Counted from the stretch's first letter, positions 12,030-26,800 are shown. The stretch is 64,000 bases of DNA from Oxytricha trifallax (GCA_000711775.1 ARYC01000492.1:1-64000); one strand, 5' to 3'. Program-made: numbers and translations. The notes: a model not told the origin generated them from the sequence alone.

Positions 12030-14450
12030 TCATTATTTGTATTTCTCGTAATTTTAAATCAGATGCTAAAATCTATGCAAATGCAGTCCTGAAAATTTCC
12101 TATGTTAATTTTGTTCAATTTTTATCTAGCTTTCATTAAGGAAATCATTTAGTGGGTCGTTGCTAATTGAACTTTGATCTTAAATTTATACGTAACTATT
12201 ATTAAATTTAAACTTTTCTTATTCGTAATTTATAAAATCGTTAACTTATTTCAGATTTGTGAGTTTAAGTTATTGCATGATATTCTGAGATTATACTCTT
12301 CTGTGATTCAAAATATTTTATGTTTAAGTTTCATCATTAATATCTACGATTTCTATTAAATCTTTTTAATCTTGTTTCTCACTTGGGATTAAATAATTTT
12401 GAGTTTAGTTTTAAATTGTGTAATTTTATAGGGCATCAGTTGTTGCAAAGTTTAATTCACCTTAATTTCTTCTGAATTTGATTTTTATTTAACCACTGAA
12501 GTTACCTAAACCTGTACTAGATTTAGGTCTTGAGGTATTTCTAATCATAAAACCTTTATAGTTACGGGATTCCTGATTTAAATTTTGATAAGACATATCA
12601 TTTATGTTTTTAGGAGTGATATTTTAGAAAAACAGTTTGATTTTTTTTATAAAAATAAAAATATTAGTATTAAAGTTTGAATATATGAGAGTTTTAGACT
12701 TATTGAGTGAGCGAATTTTATTTTTATTAGAAGGTTTAATATGTAAATATGGGTTTTAAATTCATGAGATACAATTATATAGAAATTATTCAAGTACAAA
12801 AAGTTTAGACTCCCTGTTAAATAAGTTATTAATTATCATATTGACAACATTATTTGATGATAATTAGATTTTTTAATTTTTGTTATAACTTAATTTCCAT
12901 ATAAAAACTTGTACTTACAATAATTAAACCTGATTTTTTAGTCTATGAAAAGGTTTGATTCAATAATTAATTAGTAGCTAATTATTTCTATGGAGTAGTA
13001 GCCTTTAACATAGATTAGCTTTAATTTTTAGCAGAATAAACTTATAATTATTTTTCTAGCTATCCAACCTTCAAATAGCTTGATTCTTATACAATAGGAG
13101 TTTGAGGTATATTTTGTTGGTCTTTAGATTATTCAAAACTCCCTGGGATTAATATATGTGTCAAATGATTTTAAGGTTTTCTATGAGAAATAGCAGTGGC
13201 AGCTCTTCTGTGAGTTAGTCTTTTCGACTTACTATGAGATCTATTTGACTCTAAGACTTTACTAATTGATTGTCTTCTTTGTTATTTTGCAGTTTCATGT
13301 TAGGAAGCTGAAAAAGATTCTATACTTCCTTTATTGTCAGTTGACTCATTCTCAATCGTATTATAACCCTTTTATTCCAAAATACTTTAAGACATATATG
13401 GCTTATCAAATAGCATCTCTCGATTTTCATTCTATGTACGATTTAGCTCTCTCATTAAGCCCTAGTTTTCATTCTTAATATTTTTAATATCATTAAAAAA
13501 TGGGCCTCTCAAATACTCAATCTGATTCTCAATCTATTTAATTTTTAGTTCTTGCTCCTTTTATATTTTAAGCAGGTAATCTTTTTAATCTTACAATGAC
13601 TTATCAATTTTAACAATTTTACTCATAAGTTTTGATTAATCCTCTTTTTGCATAGAGTCTTCTTTTGTTTTTTTGTTCCTCATAACATCTTGTTCTTATT
13701 TTAGCATGTTTAATTAAGTGTCAATCTATACAAGTTTTTTGAATTTTAAGTCTGTATCATTCTATATCTTGGTATAAAACTCCTTCATTTCTTTCTTCAT
13801 AATAACCACTGATTATTCAATCTATTCATACTCCTCCAGAATTTTCTAATGCTAGACTTTCGAAAATTCATAGTAACTCGTGACTTATTCAGTTTTATCT
13901 TGAAATTGCTATTCATCAACTTTCAGATTTTGAAATTTTGTTTTGAAGTCTTACAGGTGATCCTATACTTCCTTCATAAATGATTCTGAGTTGCTTAAGT
14001 ATGAATCCATGTCTCGATTTCTTTGCAAAAACTCCATTATTTTCTAACTAAGTTCATTAATCTATGCTTGAAAGTACCTTCGCTAAACTTTTGGATCTCC
14101 TCTTAAAGCTTAAGATATTTTCTGATTTTAGCTTACACCTTTCAAGAACGTTTTACCAAACCCAAAATTATTGGTTGAATAGTGCTTCCCAGCATTGAAG
14201 TTTCTACTGCTAATTAAGTATGATCTGGAACTATTGATCAATGCGTTTGATTGGTTTACTTTTTGTGGCTGTTCGAAATGTTTTTGAATAAGGTTTTAGG
14301 GGGTATTGATTTAGGACTTATCAAAATTTTTGTGAGTGTCTCCACTATGAGCTTCCGAGTTTTACATTTACAACCCTAGTCTCTGGGATTCTATCTTAGT
14401 ATTCAAGAGATTTGAATTATTTAAAGAAATAGCTTGAAATTTTGTTTTTA
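12030..14450 (-). CDS. Coiled-coil protein, unknown family (N-terminal MDS not seen)
   Basis: Open in the ciliate code from about 14450 to TGA 12032-12030, with one IES (12618-12942, pointer ACT). The order is a Gln/Ser-rich N-terminal part (KIESQRLGLQMQNSEAHSGD), a basic patch, then a central coiled coil (QKIMEFLQRNRDMDSYLSN; KILEEYEQIEQSVVIMKKE; LLKIQKEQELKIKQIENQ). A Ser/Arg-rich stretch (SISKVLESNRSHSKSKRL) and a low-complexity C-terminus containing SISNDPLNDFLNESQIKIE follow. No ATG is in frame near 14450, so the beginning is missing. No conserved family motif is recognised; a cytoskeletal or centrosomal role is possible only by analogy. Confidence 0.8.
12618..12942 (-). other. 325-bp IES, pointer ACT
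   Basis: The repeat (on -) lies at 12942-12940 and 12617-12615. Deletion joins NQLLNQTFSQ to TPKNINDMSYQN in frame. The short pointer leaves the exact boundary slightly uncertain. Confidence 0.6.
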
Positions 14451-14664
14451 TGCGGTAATTTATTATAATAGTTTCATAATTATTAAAATTTATAATATAT
14501 AATTTTAAGATAAACAAAACTGTATAAAAAAATGTAAAAGATAATTTTTGTTTGTTTTTTTAGAAAAAAAAATTTAAATTTTTTTTTCTTCAAAACGACA
14601 ATAGAACACATTATAATTTTTATTTGCTTGATAAATTTCAAGTATAATTTTAATTTATTGTTTA

Positions 14665-16248
14665 TCATTCATAAAATTATTTCAAAGAACAATTAAAAAA
14701 TACATTGCCAAGGATTTTTATTACCAACTCTTATTAGAACTTAATAGTTCTAAATTATTATTAAAACAGTAATACTAAATAAATTGAATTATAAGTCTTT
14801 GAGTCTTATTTCAAGACACCAAAAGCAAAATTACTATTTCTCTCATCAATGCTGCTCTCTGCTATCATTTCATCTTAGAGTTCTTATTCTAACTTCTCAA
14901 TTTCATCTTCTTCACTCTATGTCATGTCATTCTTAAAATATATTTATAAGAAATATTTATCATATTATTATTCTCTTACTTTCCAGTCGCTTGATACTTA
15001 ACATCTTTTATCTCTTAAGATATCTATAATTTAAAAATATTAAAATTTAATAATAAGTCTAAACATAGTATTTATATATAACTAATATTAATGATAGTCT
15101 GCTTATTTTGCTTTCCATTTCCTTAACACTTTTCCATACATCTTTAATTTCATCTCTATTTACCAGGTTATCAATTATTACTATATTATTCATATAAATT
15201 GGACTACTATTAACATTTTTAATTTTTAAACTATCAATTATTAATAAAATAATATATCAATCGTAGATTTGAGCTCTTCTTTATCTGTTTTACGATTTAC
15301 AGTCACTCTTAACTCAGAATAGTAACCCTCTAGCAGTGAAAATAATTCATGATGACAGTACACCTTCAAAGCGTGATGATCTTCTTTCAGTCTCTCAAAA
15401 TCTTACAATGGAGCTCTCCTCTTGATTCTAATATTTAAAATTTATAAATATATTAAGATTCTCTTTATTAGTATTAATAAAATTCATAATTGATTATAAA
15501 TAACTGATTCTCTCTTTGAAATGATCAATATCAATTTTATTTTCAATATCCTGCCTCACTTCTTAGCAAAAATCGATAAATTGCTGTTTCATGCGTATTT
15601 CTAACTCAGTTTTAAATTCATAAACTAAGCTTTAAATATCTGTCTTTTCCAGCATGTTTTTTAATTGAAATTCCTAGGTTGATAAAATATCGTACTATTG
15701 CTGCATTTGCTTTTTCAGTTTGTCAAACTATACAGATAATTAATTATTAATATTCAAGAAAATGGTGATTATTTAGATTATGAATTAAAAAAAAGAATCA
15801 AAATATAGGGAAATCATATTCTAAACTTGTTATTTTGACTTTTTTATTACAATATTTTATTTTTTTTATAATAATTCTAACTTACCTATGGAACAATTCT
15901 GTCTAATTCTTTAAGTTTGACTATAATTTTACTTATTGGCATTTCACTCCTCACGAATTCTTTTTTCCTATCTTCTTATATATTAATAACTCCACCCCTA
16001 ATCTCACTCTTATGTCTTGTGTGGTGGTCTATTATTGATCTTTTTGCTTAATTTTATTAATCATAATTTATCAATTAATCATCTATGTTTTATTTCTGAT
16101 TTTATTAGATAGGGCTATCGTCTAAACTTAATTGGCTGTTATTTTATAACTGTTAAGTAGCGATGTACGACGTAAAGTTGTCCAGACTACTGTAGTCTGA
16201 CAGATTCGAGTTGTTTTAGAAATTTCTGTTTTAAATATTTTAATCCAT
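14665..16248 (-). CDS. Coiled-coil protein of unknown function, six or more MDSs
   Basis: ATG 16248 begins MDQNIQNRNFQNNSNLSDYS, and the first MDS ends near 15890 at KLKELDRIVP. Further coding pieces follow in order on the same strand: FDKLKKQMQQQYDIL...KNMLEKTDIQSLVYEFKTE (15740-15490), LKEDHHALKVYCHHEL...TDKEELKSTID (15425-15290), DNLVNRDEIKDVWKSVKEME (about 15180-15100), DILRDKRCQVSSDWKVRE (about 15010-14965) and DEIEKLEQELQDEMIAESS (14935-14800). An in-frame TGA lies at 14667-14665, but its approach is A/T-rich and may belong to a further IES. No family is recognised. Confidence 0.75.
15732..15889 (-). other. Interruption that fits either an intron or an IES (pointer ATAG)
   Basis: On the minus strand it begins GTAAGT after CCATAG and ends CTGTATAG before TTTGAC. 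GT-AG splicing and deletion between the two ATAG repeats give exactly the same product, IVPQFDKLKKQ. Sequence alone cannot decide between them. Confidence 0.7.
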
Positions 16249-16480
16249 CAAAAATTATATAATAATATTAATAAAAACTCTAATGAATTATTGTTAATGA
16301 TAATTTATGAAGTTATAATTTTCTCTTTTTAATTAATTATCTAAATAGATTTTATATTTTTCATTGATAGTTCAGAGTATAAATTTAAAATATAATTGAT
16401 GCTTTGATATAAGAATTTAATTTATGATGATCAATGCCTAAATATTTACTAAGAAAATTTACTTATTATATTTTAGTTGT

Positions 16481-19400
16481 TCACAGTTAATCAGGAGCGA
16501 AATTTTAATTGATTTCAAATTTCTTGCTGTTCGTGCTTAACAAATTAGGATCTATTGGAGGAAGTGAAGTAATTGAGCCCTTATCTTGTCGTCTATTTTT
16601 GTTGAGTCTCGTTGAAACCTAAGCTGTTTAAGGTTATCTGGTTGGACTATCTACTAAAAATTACTTATATAAAATGTTATATAAAATACTTATTGTGTAT
16701 AATATAAAATCTCTTCCAAGTTAATTTAGCCCATCAAACATTTTAGAATTCCTTTGCTTATGACTCTTATCTTTGGATTATAATTAATATTTAATAGAAT
16801 TGCTACTTTTTCTTGTCTAATTTTTCTTTGCCAAACTTGTTTGAGCAGTGGAACTCCAATTCATTCTTCACCGTCTTCAAATCTTCTCCCTCGAGTACAT
16901 ACTGAGGTAATTTTATTTAAAAATATAAATTGTATTATGTAAATTCAAGAAAATTAATTATTCTGAGTCAAGTTAAAGAAGTCGTCAAACTTATGGAAAC
17001 TGCTGTTCATAAATTTTTGATTATTTGATGCAATATTCTACATGCCTTGAAGGTACATCTAAAAATAGAATAAAATATATAAAATGGTAAATGTTACTCT
17101 AATGATTGGGATACGAAACTTAACTGATACTTATTCCAAATCTGATTTAAATTTTGGTGTTTCTATAAAACTTAGGTCTAAAAGGCTTGGAAAATAAAGT
17201 AATAAATTTAATTAAATTTTTTATAATTTTGGATCCAGGAGTTTGTTCCTATCTCTATTAAAAAATAATACTAAATTTTATCTCATTTTTTAAAGAAAAT
17301 AATAATTGTGTAATTAATAGCATTGGAGATTTCTATAGCCCGCTTTTTGCTCTTAACCTTTATTATTTCTGCTTCAGTTTCTAATCTCCTGCCTCTGCTT
17401 CTAGAAGCCAAATTATTTTACTTGGCCTTAAATTCCTCCATTTTAAAATGATTTCTGCGCATAAGTGCTCTCTGGCATAAAAATGAATGGAATTTTGGGA
17501 ACTACTCACATATTTTATTAATAAATAATAAACATATTTGCAGAAACTTATGAGCTGAAATTGTCATGCACAGAGTTTAATAACTTGAGAAAGATTGGAA
17601 GGAGTAGTTTGAAGGCAAATTGAATAATATTTAGTAGTCACCAAAGAACGAGCCTAGGGGTAAGATATAAATAAATATAAATTGGCAAAAAAGACTATAT
17701 CTATTACTATATATTAAGATTGTAATGTATGTCACTGGGGAAATGTAATTGCTAGAAGTAGAGCCTCTCTTAATATTTTTAGGGTCAACCGATTACTAAG
17801 TTTAGTTTATAATACTCATAAAATATAAAAATGATTTTTCTAAAACTCTATCTAACTTCCATCTAGAATTCCTAGGGCAATGACCTAAGTGCATCTTAAA
17901 ACGAAGATGATACAAGAACATTTTTTTATAATTTAGTTAAATTTATTAAATAATAACACTTCCTTATTGAACGAAATACAATTTCGTGACTATTTCCCCA
18001 GCATCGATTATATCAACAAACGGCAAAAATCTATTTAAAATTCAATTATATTTGTTAAATGGCTTACATTTGGCAATCGAGATTTGAGAGTACTTTTCTT
18101 ATAAATACTTCATCGGCATGATTTTTGTTTTAAATGTCATGAAAGAAAAAGTAGAATTACTTGTGATAATCTTTCAAAACTTCCTATATCAATGAGTTTT
18201 TTAGCTTTGGTGTAAGTAATTTGAAGTAATCGCCTTCTCTGAAAATAAAAGAAAATAGTTAATAATCTAATTAAATTAATTCAATCTCTGAGTGATTAAG
18301 AAACTCCCTTGAGGTAGCTGTTTTTTATGTAATCTATGGCTTTATCATAAGTTGCTGAGTCCATATCTTTTTAAGGAATTGACTAATCTATTTCACATAA
18401 GTAGCTCTCAATTTCTTCACTCTAAAAGCATTTTATTTTTATAAATGATTTACTTAGAGCAATTGTTTGCTTGCTTAATTTAAATTATTTAACTTACCTT
18501 CTAGTCAATAATTTAGCTGATTTTTTTGATTTTCTTAAGTCCAGTAATCTACCCAGTAATAATTGAGAAAATACAGATGCCAGTGAATTCCAAAAATATC
18601 ATAAATGCTTTCTCTCTTGAGTTCCAAGCAAAGACGTCTCCATACCCTACAGTAGTAGCAGTAGCAACCACAAAATATACTGATGTCACATATCTACAAG
18701 TAATTTTTTTATAAATAACTTTGAAGACGGTGTCTTACAAGTAGAGTTCACTGCCTTAATCATCTAGCTTCAATATCAAATCATCTCCTTCTTTGCCATA
18801 AGTTATGTTATCGATCCAGCCTCCGTCTGTGTCCCCAATTAAAATCCAAATGCAGGCAAAAACATGGAATAGAATCGTTAAGTAAAATAGAGTCCTAATA
18901 GAAATAAGATTAGAAACATTTTCAATGAAAAAGAATTTTATCAAAAGGGGAAATTTAAAATTCATAAATTATCTTAATGTTGATACTTACTTGAAAAGTG
19001 TGAAGAAATTATCAAAGGCTTCTTAACTCTTTAAAAAGTAAATTTTAAGCTTTGAAGTTAGCAAAGTCATTTACTCAAATAACCTCCAGACTTAAATGTA
19101 TCTCAATACTTTGAAGTAGTATGGCCAGTGTGCCCTTTCTGCTGATATAATACCTGGTTATATAATAATTAGAACATTTGGATATAACATTCATTTTTAC
19201 TGCTTAGAAATGAATTTAGGATATATTATTTAACCTGGAAGGCAAGAGAGTATATCAAATATGAAAAAGCTAAAAATATATTTCCTTGCAATATCTTTCA
19301 GTTTATCGACAACATCAGAGTCCGCTTGCTAAGCTGTGAAAAATTGAGCTATTATGTTCACCAAAATAATCCAGTCAAGAGTGAATTCTAGCCAGCGAAG

Positions 19401-22400
19401 ACCTTAACGATTCAAAGGCAGAATATCAAACGCAATGCTAATAAAAAATAAAGAAATTGGTATTCAATTTACACATAGGGTGTTAGAAGGAATGAAGCAA
19501 AGTAAGCCAAGTTGATAAAAAAATTATAGTATTTTTAGTAACTTTTATGTGAAACATATTAAACTATCAAAATTATAAAGAATAATTGACAAAGATATCA
19601 AAAGTTAATTTGAGCTTGCTATCAGGCAGAATAACAAATTTAGTTTCAAGTGCTTCGGTACTTTCTCTGAATTCTCTGTTGTTTGTATATAAACTCTTCA
19701 ATCTATATCAAATGAATTATTTTAAGTGTTTTGCAAATTTAATTTCTTACATTCCCATTCCAATAATTTTAATTTTAGTATTGAAGTTACGATAATATTA
19801 AATTATTAATACAATTATTCATAAAACCTTATTATAATTATTCTTGTCTTTTTAAAAATAAATTTAATATTTTAAAATGTATCTGTGCCTTTAAATACAA
19901 ATGTATATTCATTTTAAAATTGAGAAAAATACTTTAGTTTAAAGTATATAATTATTAAAGTTAAATATTGTATAATTATTCTAATTACCAAATATCTAAA
20001 AAAGAGCCAAATATTATTAGTTTTAAATAATTTCAATATGTTGGGTTTCAATTAATCTATAATTTTATGTCTCATTTTTCTAACTTTAGCCCAATTTTCC
20101 TCTGCTTTTTGTTATCTATCTAATTGTTTTGATATCTTACTTGATATAAGATTTATTGGGGTTTTATTATAATCCAAACCTTAATCATAATTTGATATTG
20201 AATAATAACATTATATTTATTAATAAAAAATTTTCAAAATAAAAATACAATACATAGTGACTGCTAATTAATTTAATGCTTCGTAAACTAAATAGATTTG
20301 TAGTTTAGTATTAAAATTATTTAATTTAATAATAAAATGTTAAAGTTTATTTTTATTAGAATAAATGCTATTTAAACAAATAAGCATTTCGTAATAATTA
20401 ATAAATGGCATCAATTTATATAAACTTAAATTTTTAGCTATAAAATTACTCCTACAAATTTAAGTCTTAATCTTAAGCAGGTTTTACATTTTTCGATAAG
20501 AACCCAAAACTACAAGCAAAAATAATTCAATGAAAGATAGGTTAATTATAGCTTTATATGAAATTTCTAAAAATTAATTTAAAAATATCTAAATATATTT
20601 GCAATTAAAAACATTAGATACTCATCGATGAACGTAATTAAATAAAGTAATTTGGTATTAATGTTTTTTAGAACATGTGTCTAAAAATATTGAATAAATA
20701 TTTAGATGTACAATTATGCATAATTATTCCAATGTTTATTAAAAGAAGGATTTAGGATTTTAAATGCGAATAAATTGATGCGTTAATTTTATTTAGTATT
20801 AAAGATTAATCGAATTTTAAATAAAATTATAACAAAAAAATTTATCTCTTATATGAGTTTCAACAAAGAATTTAGTTTAATTGTGATGTTATGGGGTCAT
20901 TTTCTTTCTCTGCAAATTATTTACTCTTTTATTCTACTAAATAATGTAAAATCTTATAGTTTATTCTTGTTTTAGAGAAAATTATTAAAAGTAGCTTCCA
21001 TCATTAATTTAATTACAAGACTGTTGTGAGGTGTTTAAAAGTAAAATTAATTTTCACTTCCACAAAAAAGTGAGTTTAATAAATTAGAGCTGTAATTTTT
21101 TTTATAATTTATAAAATTTATGATCAAAATTAGCTTATCTACTAAACTAACACTGAGAAACTGCTGCTACTCTTTAAATGTATTTAAATTAATGTGATAT
21201 ATAGGCTACAGATGTTCTCTAAAGAAATTTAGTCAAATGGGATTTAAACAATTCTTGAACATTAAATATAGTAGTTTTCGTTTGATTTAGTAATTTAAAA
21301 ATATATAAAAGATTATTCACTAATTAATATTGAGAAATTTTAAAATAATTTAGACATAATTATTATATCAAATTTCTAAAAACTACTAGTTATTCTTATA
21401 ATTTTGAAACTTTGAATAAAAAGCTGTTTAAATAAGTTAAAATTAGAAAAGTTAAGTTTTTTATTATTGAAATTCTAAATATATAATCTTACCATGAGTT
21501 TTTCTTTGCCTTTTACTATTTTTAATTTTTTAACAAATAAAACAATACAGATTTTATAATATAAATATAAATATTGACTATGTAACTGCTCCTAGCCTAT
21601 CATTAAAAATTTATTATTGTTTGTCTCTGAGTTTTTGCACATAATTTTTAGATTTATTTTCAACTAATGGGTGAACTGAGAAGTTAGTTTAATAATGATT
21701 AGCTTAAATGTCTGTTCCATAGCGAAATTAAGCATGGTTTTCATTAATAATTTATATAATAATTTTCTAAATAAAATTTAAATGTATTTAGAATTTAAAC
21801 ATACTTTTAATATATTTATAATATTTTTCGGAAAATTTTTAATTTTTGAAGCTTTGTGCAATTTTCAATAAGGATTAGTTGTAAAATGTAATAAATTTTA
21901 TTATTAAAAAATATTTTATAAAATAACATGTAAATTAGTATTAGAATATTTTTAAGTTGAAATTAAAACTTAAATAATTATATATTAAATGTAATCAAAG
22001 TAAACAAGCTAAATCTTAAATTAAATTTTGCAATTATATATTAAAGGCCTTTTATCTATAATAATAAACTAGGAAAAAATAAGGATATATAAAATTTTAA
22101 TTTATATCTAATCGAAAATAGGTGTAAAAATTAATAGTATGTTGTTTTCCCTATAAACGATTAATCGATCTATTGAATTTAAATTAGAAAACTTACTTTA
22201 TATATCATCTTTAAATTTTAAATTAGTTGATACTTTTATTAAATTTTTATCTTTTCAAATTTGTATTAATTAATAATTTCTTGATGTAAAATTCAGATTA
22301 AATAAAAAAAAAATTTAAAATTAAATCCCCTTATTTTTATATATTATGATTTGCATTATCAGATTGTTTTCCTGGACTTAAATAATTATTTTTAAAAAAA

Positions 22401-23279
22401 TATTTTTTTATATACCTTTTTATTAATGACTTTGATAATACAAATTAGGGTTGAATTCTTAGTCCTCATCATTTATAGCATCTGCTTCGATAGGAATTCT
22501 TTGTGAATAATCTTCGCTAGCTAACAATTTACGATACTCTAATGGATCTTTGATAAGGTCCTATTTTAATTTTCTGGAAGAATTCAATGGTTCAATAACA
22601 CCCATGCCACTTAATTATAAAAACAAATAATCTATTTAAAATATAGAAAATTATTTATAAGTATAATTGTTATTAAATGTTGATCGGCCTTGATTGTCTT
22701 ATTATTTCTAAATTAATTCTTTTTAGGGAGAATTGCTATCATGAGGCACTAGAATTTCATGATGGGATGTCTAATCTCTGTTTAAATATGAATCGTAAAA
22801 TGAAATTAAATATTAAATTAGAAAGTTAAAGGTTAGTAGTTTGTGAGACCAACTGGGGTTGAGTACTCTTCTCTTTAAAAAAGCATTCTACTACACTAAG
22901 GCATACTCAGATTAAGTTTTAGGTTGTCAAGCTCCCTTATTAGGACTCAGTATGCAGAGTTCAATCAGCAAACAAAATACTCCATGAGCACTTATCAATA
23001 GGATTTCTCTAATAAAATTTGCTTTTCTGTCAGGAATCTGGCTTCTTAGGTAAAATGGATAGATATTTTTCTGGATAACTAGAAAAGTGAAGAATCAAAT
23101 ACAGCTTAACGAAGAGACTTTATTCTAGCATCGATGGAACAATTAAGAATTTTGTTTTCTTTCAAAATTTGTCTAGGCATCATCTTACTGCTCTGATCAT
23201 TAAGAAATCTTAGTTTGCAATGTAAATGTTCTTGAAGTGAATTCATATTTCCTAAAATTTTAGTTTTCAATACTGCCAT
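16481..23279 (-). CDS. Cyclic-nucleotide-type K+ channel, paralogue A (about 15-20 MDSs)
   Basis: This is a six-TM voltage/cyclic-nucleotide-family channel, unscrambled on the minus strand. A likely start is ATG 23279 (MAVLKTKILGNMNSL). N-terminal pieces lie at about 23280-22450, 21290-21180, 20920-20870 and 20220-20050 (KISKQLDRQQKAEENWAKV). Then come a pre-S1 piece (19740-19590), S1 (about 19530: NLAYFASFLLTPYV), S2-S3 (19437-19245: LEFTLDWIILVNIIAQFF; FIFDILSCLPG), S4 region (about 19150-18990), S5 (about 18900: LFYLTILFHVFACIWILIG) and pore with canonical filter TATTVGYGD (18653-18636), then S6. The CNBD-like region follows: LTPKLKNSLIQEVLK, GEIVTKLYFVQQGSVII, GSFFGDYQILFNLPSNY, LCQRALMRRNHF. 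The stop is TGA 16483-16481 after FEINQNFAPDQL. The assignment of 23.3-20 kb pieces to this gene is inference from order and homology to the other copies. Confidence 0.85.
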
Positions 23280-23894
23280 GTCCACTCAATTTATAAAAAT
23301 ATCTAACCGATGGTCTGATTTATTAATAAATAGTGAAAAATATAAAATTAATATTTTAAACTCTAATCACTAACATGAATCGCTGAATAATACTCTATGA
23401 TTAAAATTATGCACTAATAATTATAATCATATTAGAGTTTCTATTTAAATTTAAAATATATTACGCTGATATCTTGATGAATTAATTCTGTACTCGGTTA
23501 GTTATTGTCCTTTAACGGAGATTGTAATACAATTTAAATTATAAATTAAATTATAGATAAAGTGGAATGACTCATAGTTTATTTCTATTTTAATTATGAA
23601 TAAATTTCAGCTATTTTCCTCAATATTTAATTAATATAATTTCATATAATATTTAGAGAAAGATAATTAAAATATATTTGTATTCATTTCCATTTCCTAA
23701 AAGTCATCAATTTTCTCTTAAAATATAATGAAATTACAAGATTTGTATGTTTCTAATTAAAATAGTTTCTAATTAAAATAAAAATCAGTTGTTAATTAAT
23801 TAAGTTTGATAAAGGACTTTTAGATCTAGGTTCATATTAAACAAATTAAAAATTCTAAAAACTTTTAAATTGTTTTGTATATTAATGTAAAACA

Positions 23895-26800
23895 TCATCT
23901 TTTGCCTTGTAGATCTTTGTATATTTTATTCTTTGCAAAAGCACTTTTCCCTTTATCTATTTTTATTTCTTCAGTATGTGCCTTAACAATTTAGTCATTT
24001 CTTGTGTAATGATTCTACAAATTAAAATCAGACATTAGCTCTTCTATACTTTGTGAGAGACTATCTTATTATTGGAATTTAGTTGGATTTAATGTATTGA
24101 ATGTAGCATTTCCTATTAAGATATCTGGGCTTCCGTTTTTAATATAGAGCTATTATAAGTTTTTAAGAAACCAAAAAACAACATTTAAAACATTTAAAAA
24201 ACACAAAAATAAAATTAACTAAAAATTAGCTCTTCTTAAGCAGAATTTTAGTGATTAAAATCTTTGTTTCTTTATAATTTCTAGGTTTTATCGTTTTGTT
24301 AAATTTATGAACTTGCTTTAAAAAGTTATGGCCTTAATGATGAGATTTGATGGTCTAGTCGTAGTTTGGTGAATTTATGATTTTGACTATTAATTTTTTG
24401 TATATTTTGAACTGATTTTATTGCTTATAGTTCAGTTGGAGATCTGTATGTGTTTACTAGAGCTGTTGTGTTTTATGAAAGTTATAATTTATGGTAAACT
24501 TTTGGAATGATTAAGGCTTATTATACTTTAGACTGAGATTTGTTTGAGTTTTAAGACACTTGAGTGGGACTTCTGAAATTACTTAAAGGCCTTTGATAAC
24601 TATTAGTTAATTTAATTTTTATACTTTTATAAGAAGCTTGGGATAAATCACTTAAATATAAAATTTGGATAATAAGTTCAAATACAAAAATTAATAAATA
24701 CTAGTTTTAAGATTGTTATATCACTCATATATTTCTTATTTAATATTATAAACTATTTGACTTTGCATGCTTGAACATATCCTATTTTTCTAAATTAGTT
24801 TTTACAACTTCCTATTCTTAATTGTTATTTACTAAGTCTACCTATGTATTAAATTATTCTTTAGTAACCTAATTTAAACTCAAATTATCATTGCTTTCAA
24901 AAGGAGGTTTATCAAAATTATTGAATAAAAATTTGTCTCTTCTATCAAGTTCTTTTTTGAGTTTTATAAGGGGTTTTGGGGATACTTGCCTATGCTTTTT
25001 GTTATTAAGATTAGAGTAAGTATCGTTTGTCTTAGTGACAGCTGTAGTAGTATACATCCTATAGTAAATTTATAATTAAAAAGCTAAATAAATTTAGGGA
25101 AAAAATATATTATAGAATAATTCTTTACAAAAATTCCATTCAAAAATTAAGTCTTTTCCTGATATTACATATCTCTTTGAATTTATAAGAGTTCTGACTC
25201 TCCAGTTATGTTTTCTATTATCTTAAAGAAATTCTCAAACTTCGAAAATGTATAAAAATTATTTTTTTTTTATATGTATGCTAGAGTTATTTGCCATTTA
25301 ATTGATTCAAATATGTAGATTGAAATATATTTAATTTTACTCATTAAATTGGAGTTTACAATTTTATCAGTTTAATGTAAATAAGTCTAGACAATGATTA
25401 ATTGGAAAATTTATGCTTACCTTTAAGATTTACTGATTAAATAATATTTCTGCTTTTTATTGCTCAAATAAATGTTAAAATTTTTCATGCTGATCCAGTC
25501 TTATTAAGTATGGTGCCATGTAATTCTTCAATTTATAGGAGTCAATACTACCTCCACCAAAATTAAATTGAGAACGCTCACTATGCATAGGTTGTTTGGA
25601 TGGGATAAATTTTTAATGAAAAATATCAATTTGTTTTAAGATATACTGTATTAATTGTGATAAACTTAAAAATAATACAAAGAACTTATAAAATAAAAAT
25701 TGCATAACTAAATTTTTATTTTGATTTGAAAAATTAGGTTTAAATACACATATTATTATCCCTTTCGAATTTTTGATTGAACTAGATTTATGTAATAATT
25801 AATTACTTCTAATTTTTAAAGTTAATTTAACATATTATTAATGCATTAGAAACACCTTAAAGAACAGCAATTTAATTAAAGTATGTTAATGGATATTTTT
25901 ATATATGATTAAACTATTATAATATTGAAATTTATTAAACCCTTAATTATTCATTTTACTAATATTCTTCATTTTATGAGTTAAATTGATACAATTCCAA
26001 AATGTTCTATTTATTGTCTTTTGATTAAAGGCTTTAAAAATATAAATGTATTAAGTAAGTAAGAAGTTTCTATCATAAAATATAAACGTTATATTTAAGC
26101 TAAGTAAACTAATCAATGATCCTTTTTTTACTAAAGAATTAGCTTTATTTTTCATCTATAAATTCTTAAAATAATTTCTTCTTAACAGAGCTCTTTAACA
26201 TAGAAAATTATGAAATCTTGGAAAATTTTGGCAAGATTTATGAAACTTTTTATCAGAAATTGTCATTAATATAGTTTCTTGTCCATTAGAGTGAAAGTCT
26301 AAATTAGAGGGAAGATTTGTATTAAAAAAATTGGGGGAGGAATCTTACAGCCAAATTCCCCTTTTGTACTTAAGAAGGATGATTTTGCTCTATACACACA
26401 AATATGTAATTTTTATCAGTTAAAAGATAAAAAATCACCAACCATGAACAAACCTCACACATCTGAAAATTAAATAACTGACTTATCTTGAAAAAAATTT
26501 TAAATGTCTTATTTTTAAATCACATTATTACTAATTTAAAAGTTTATTAATATAGGTGTTGAAATTATGAAAATAGTAATTACTAAGGTTCTATAAAATT
26601 TTAGCAAATAAATTTTAATTTTGGAACAAGAAACTTTGACCTCCAAAAATTAATATGCTTATTTTAGATTAAAGAGAATCTGATAGTCTCCAAAAAAAGA
26701 GCCCTCTGGCAAGTATGCTATAATTTCATCTTTGGATTAATTTGGTTTTCTATGATGAAAGCCATCATCTGATTAAGTAATTAAATCAGCATGAACAAAT

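Noticed and set aside
12174-12359. Plus-strand ORF of 61 hydrophobic residues
   Set aside because: The minus strand encodes the C-terminal MDS of the coiled-coil gene (SISNDPLNDFLNESQ...), which is the better reading under the ciliate code.
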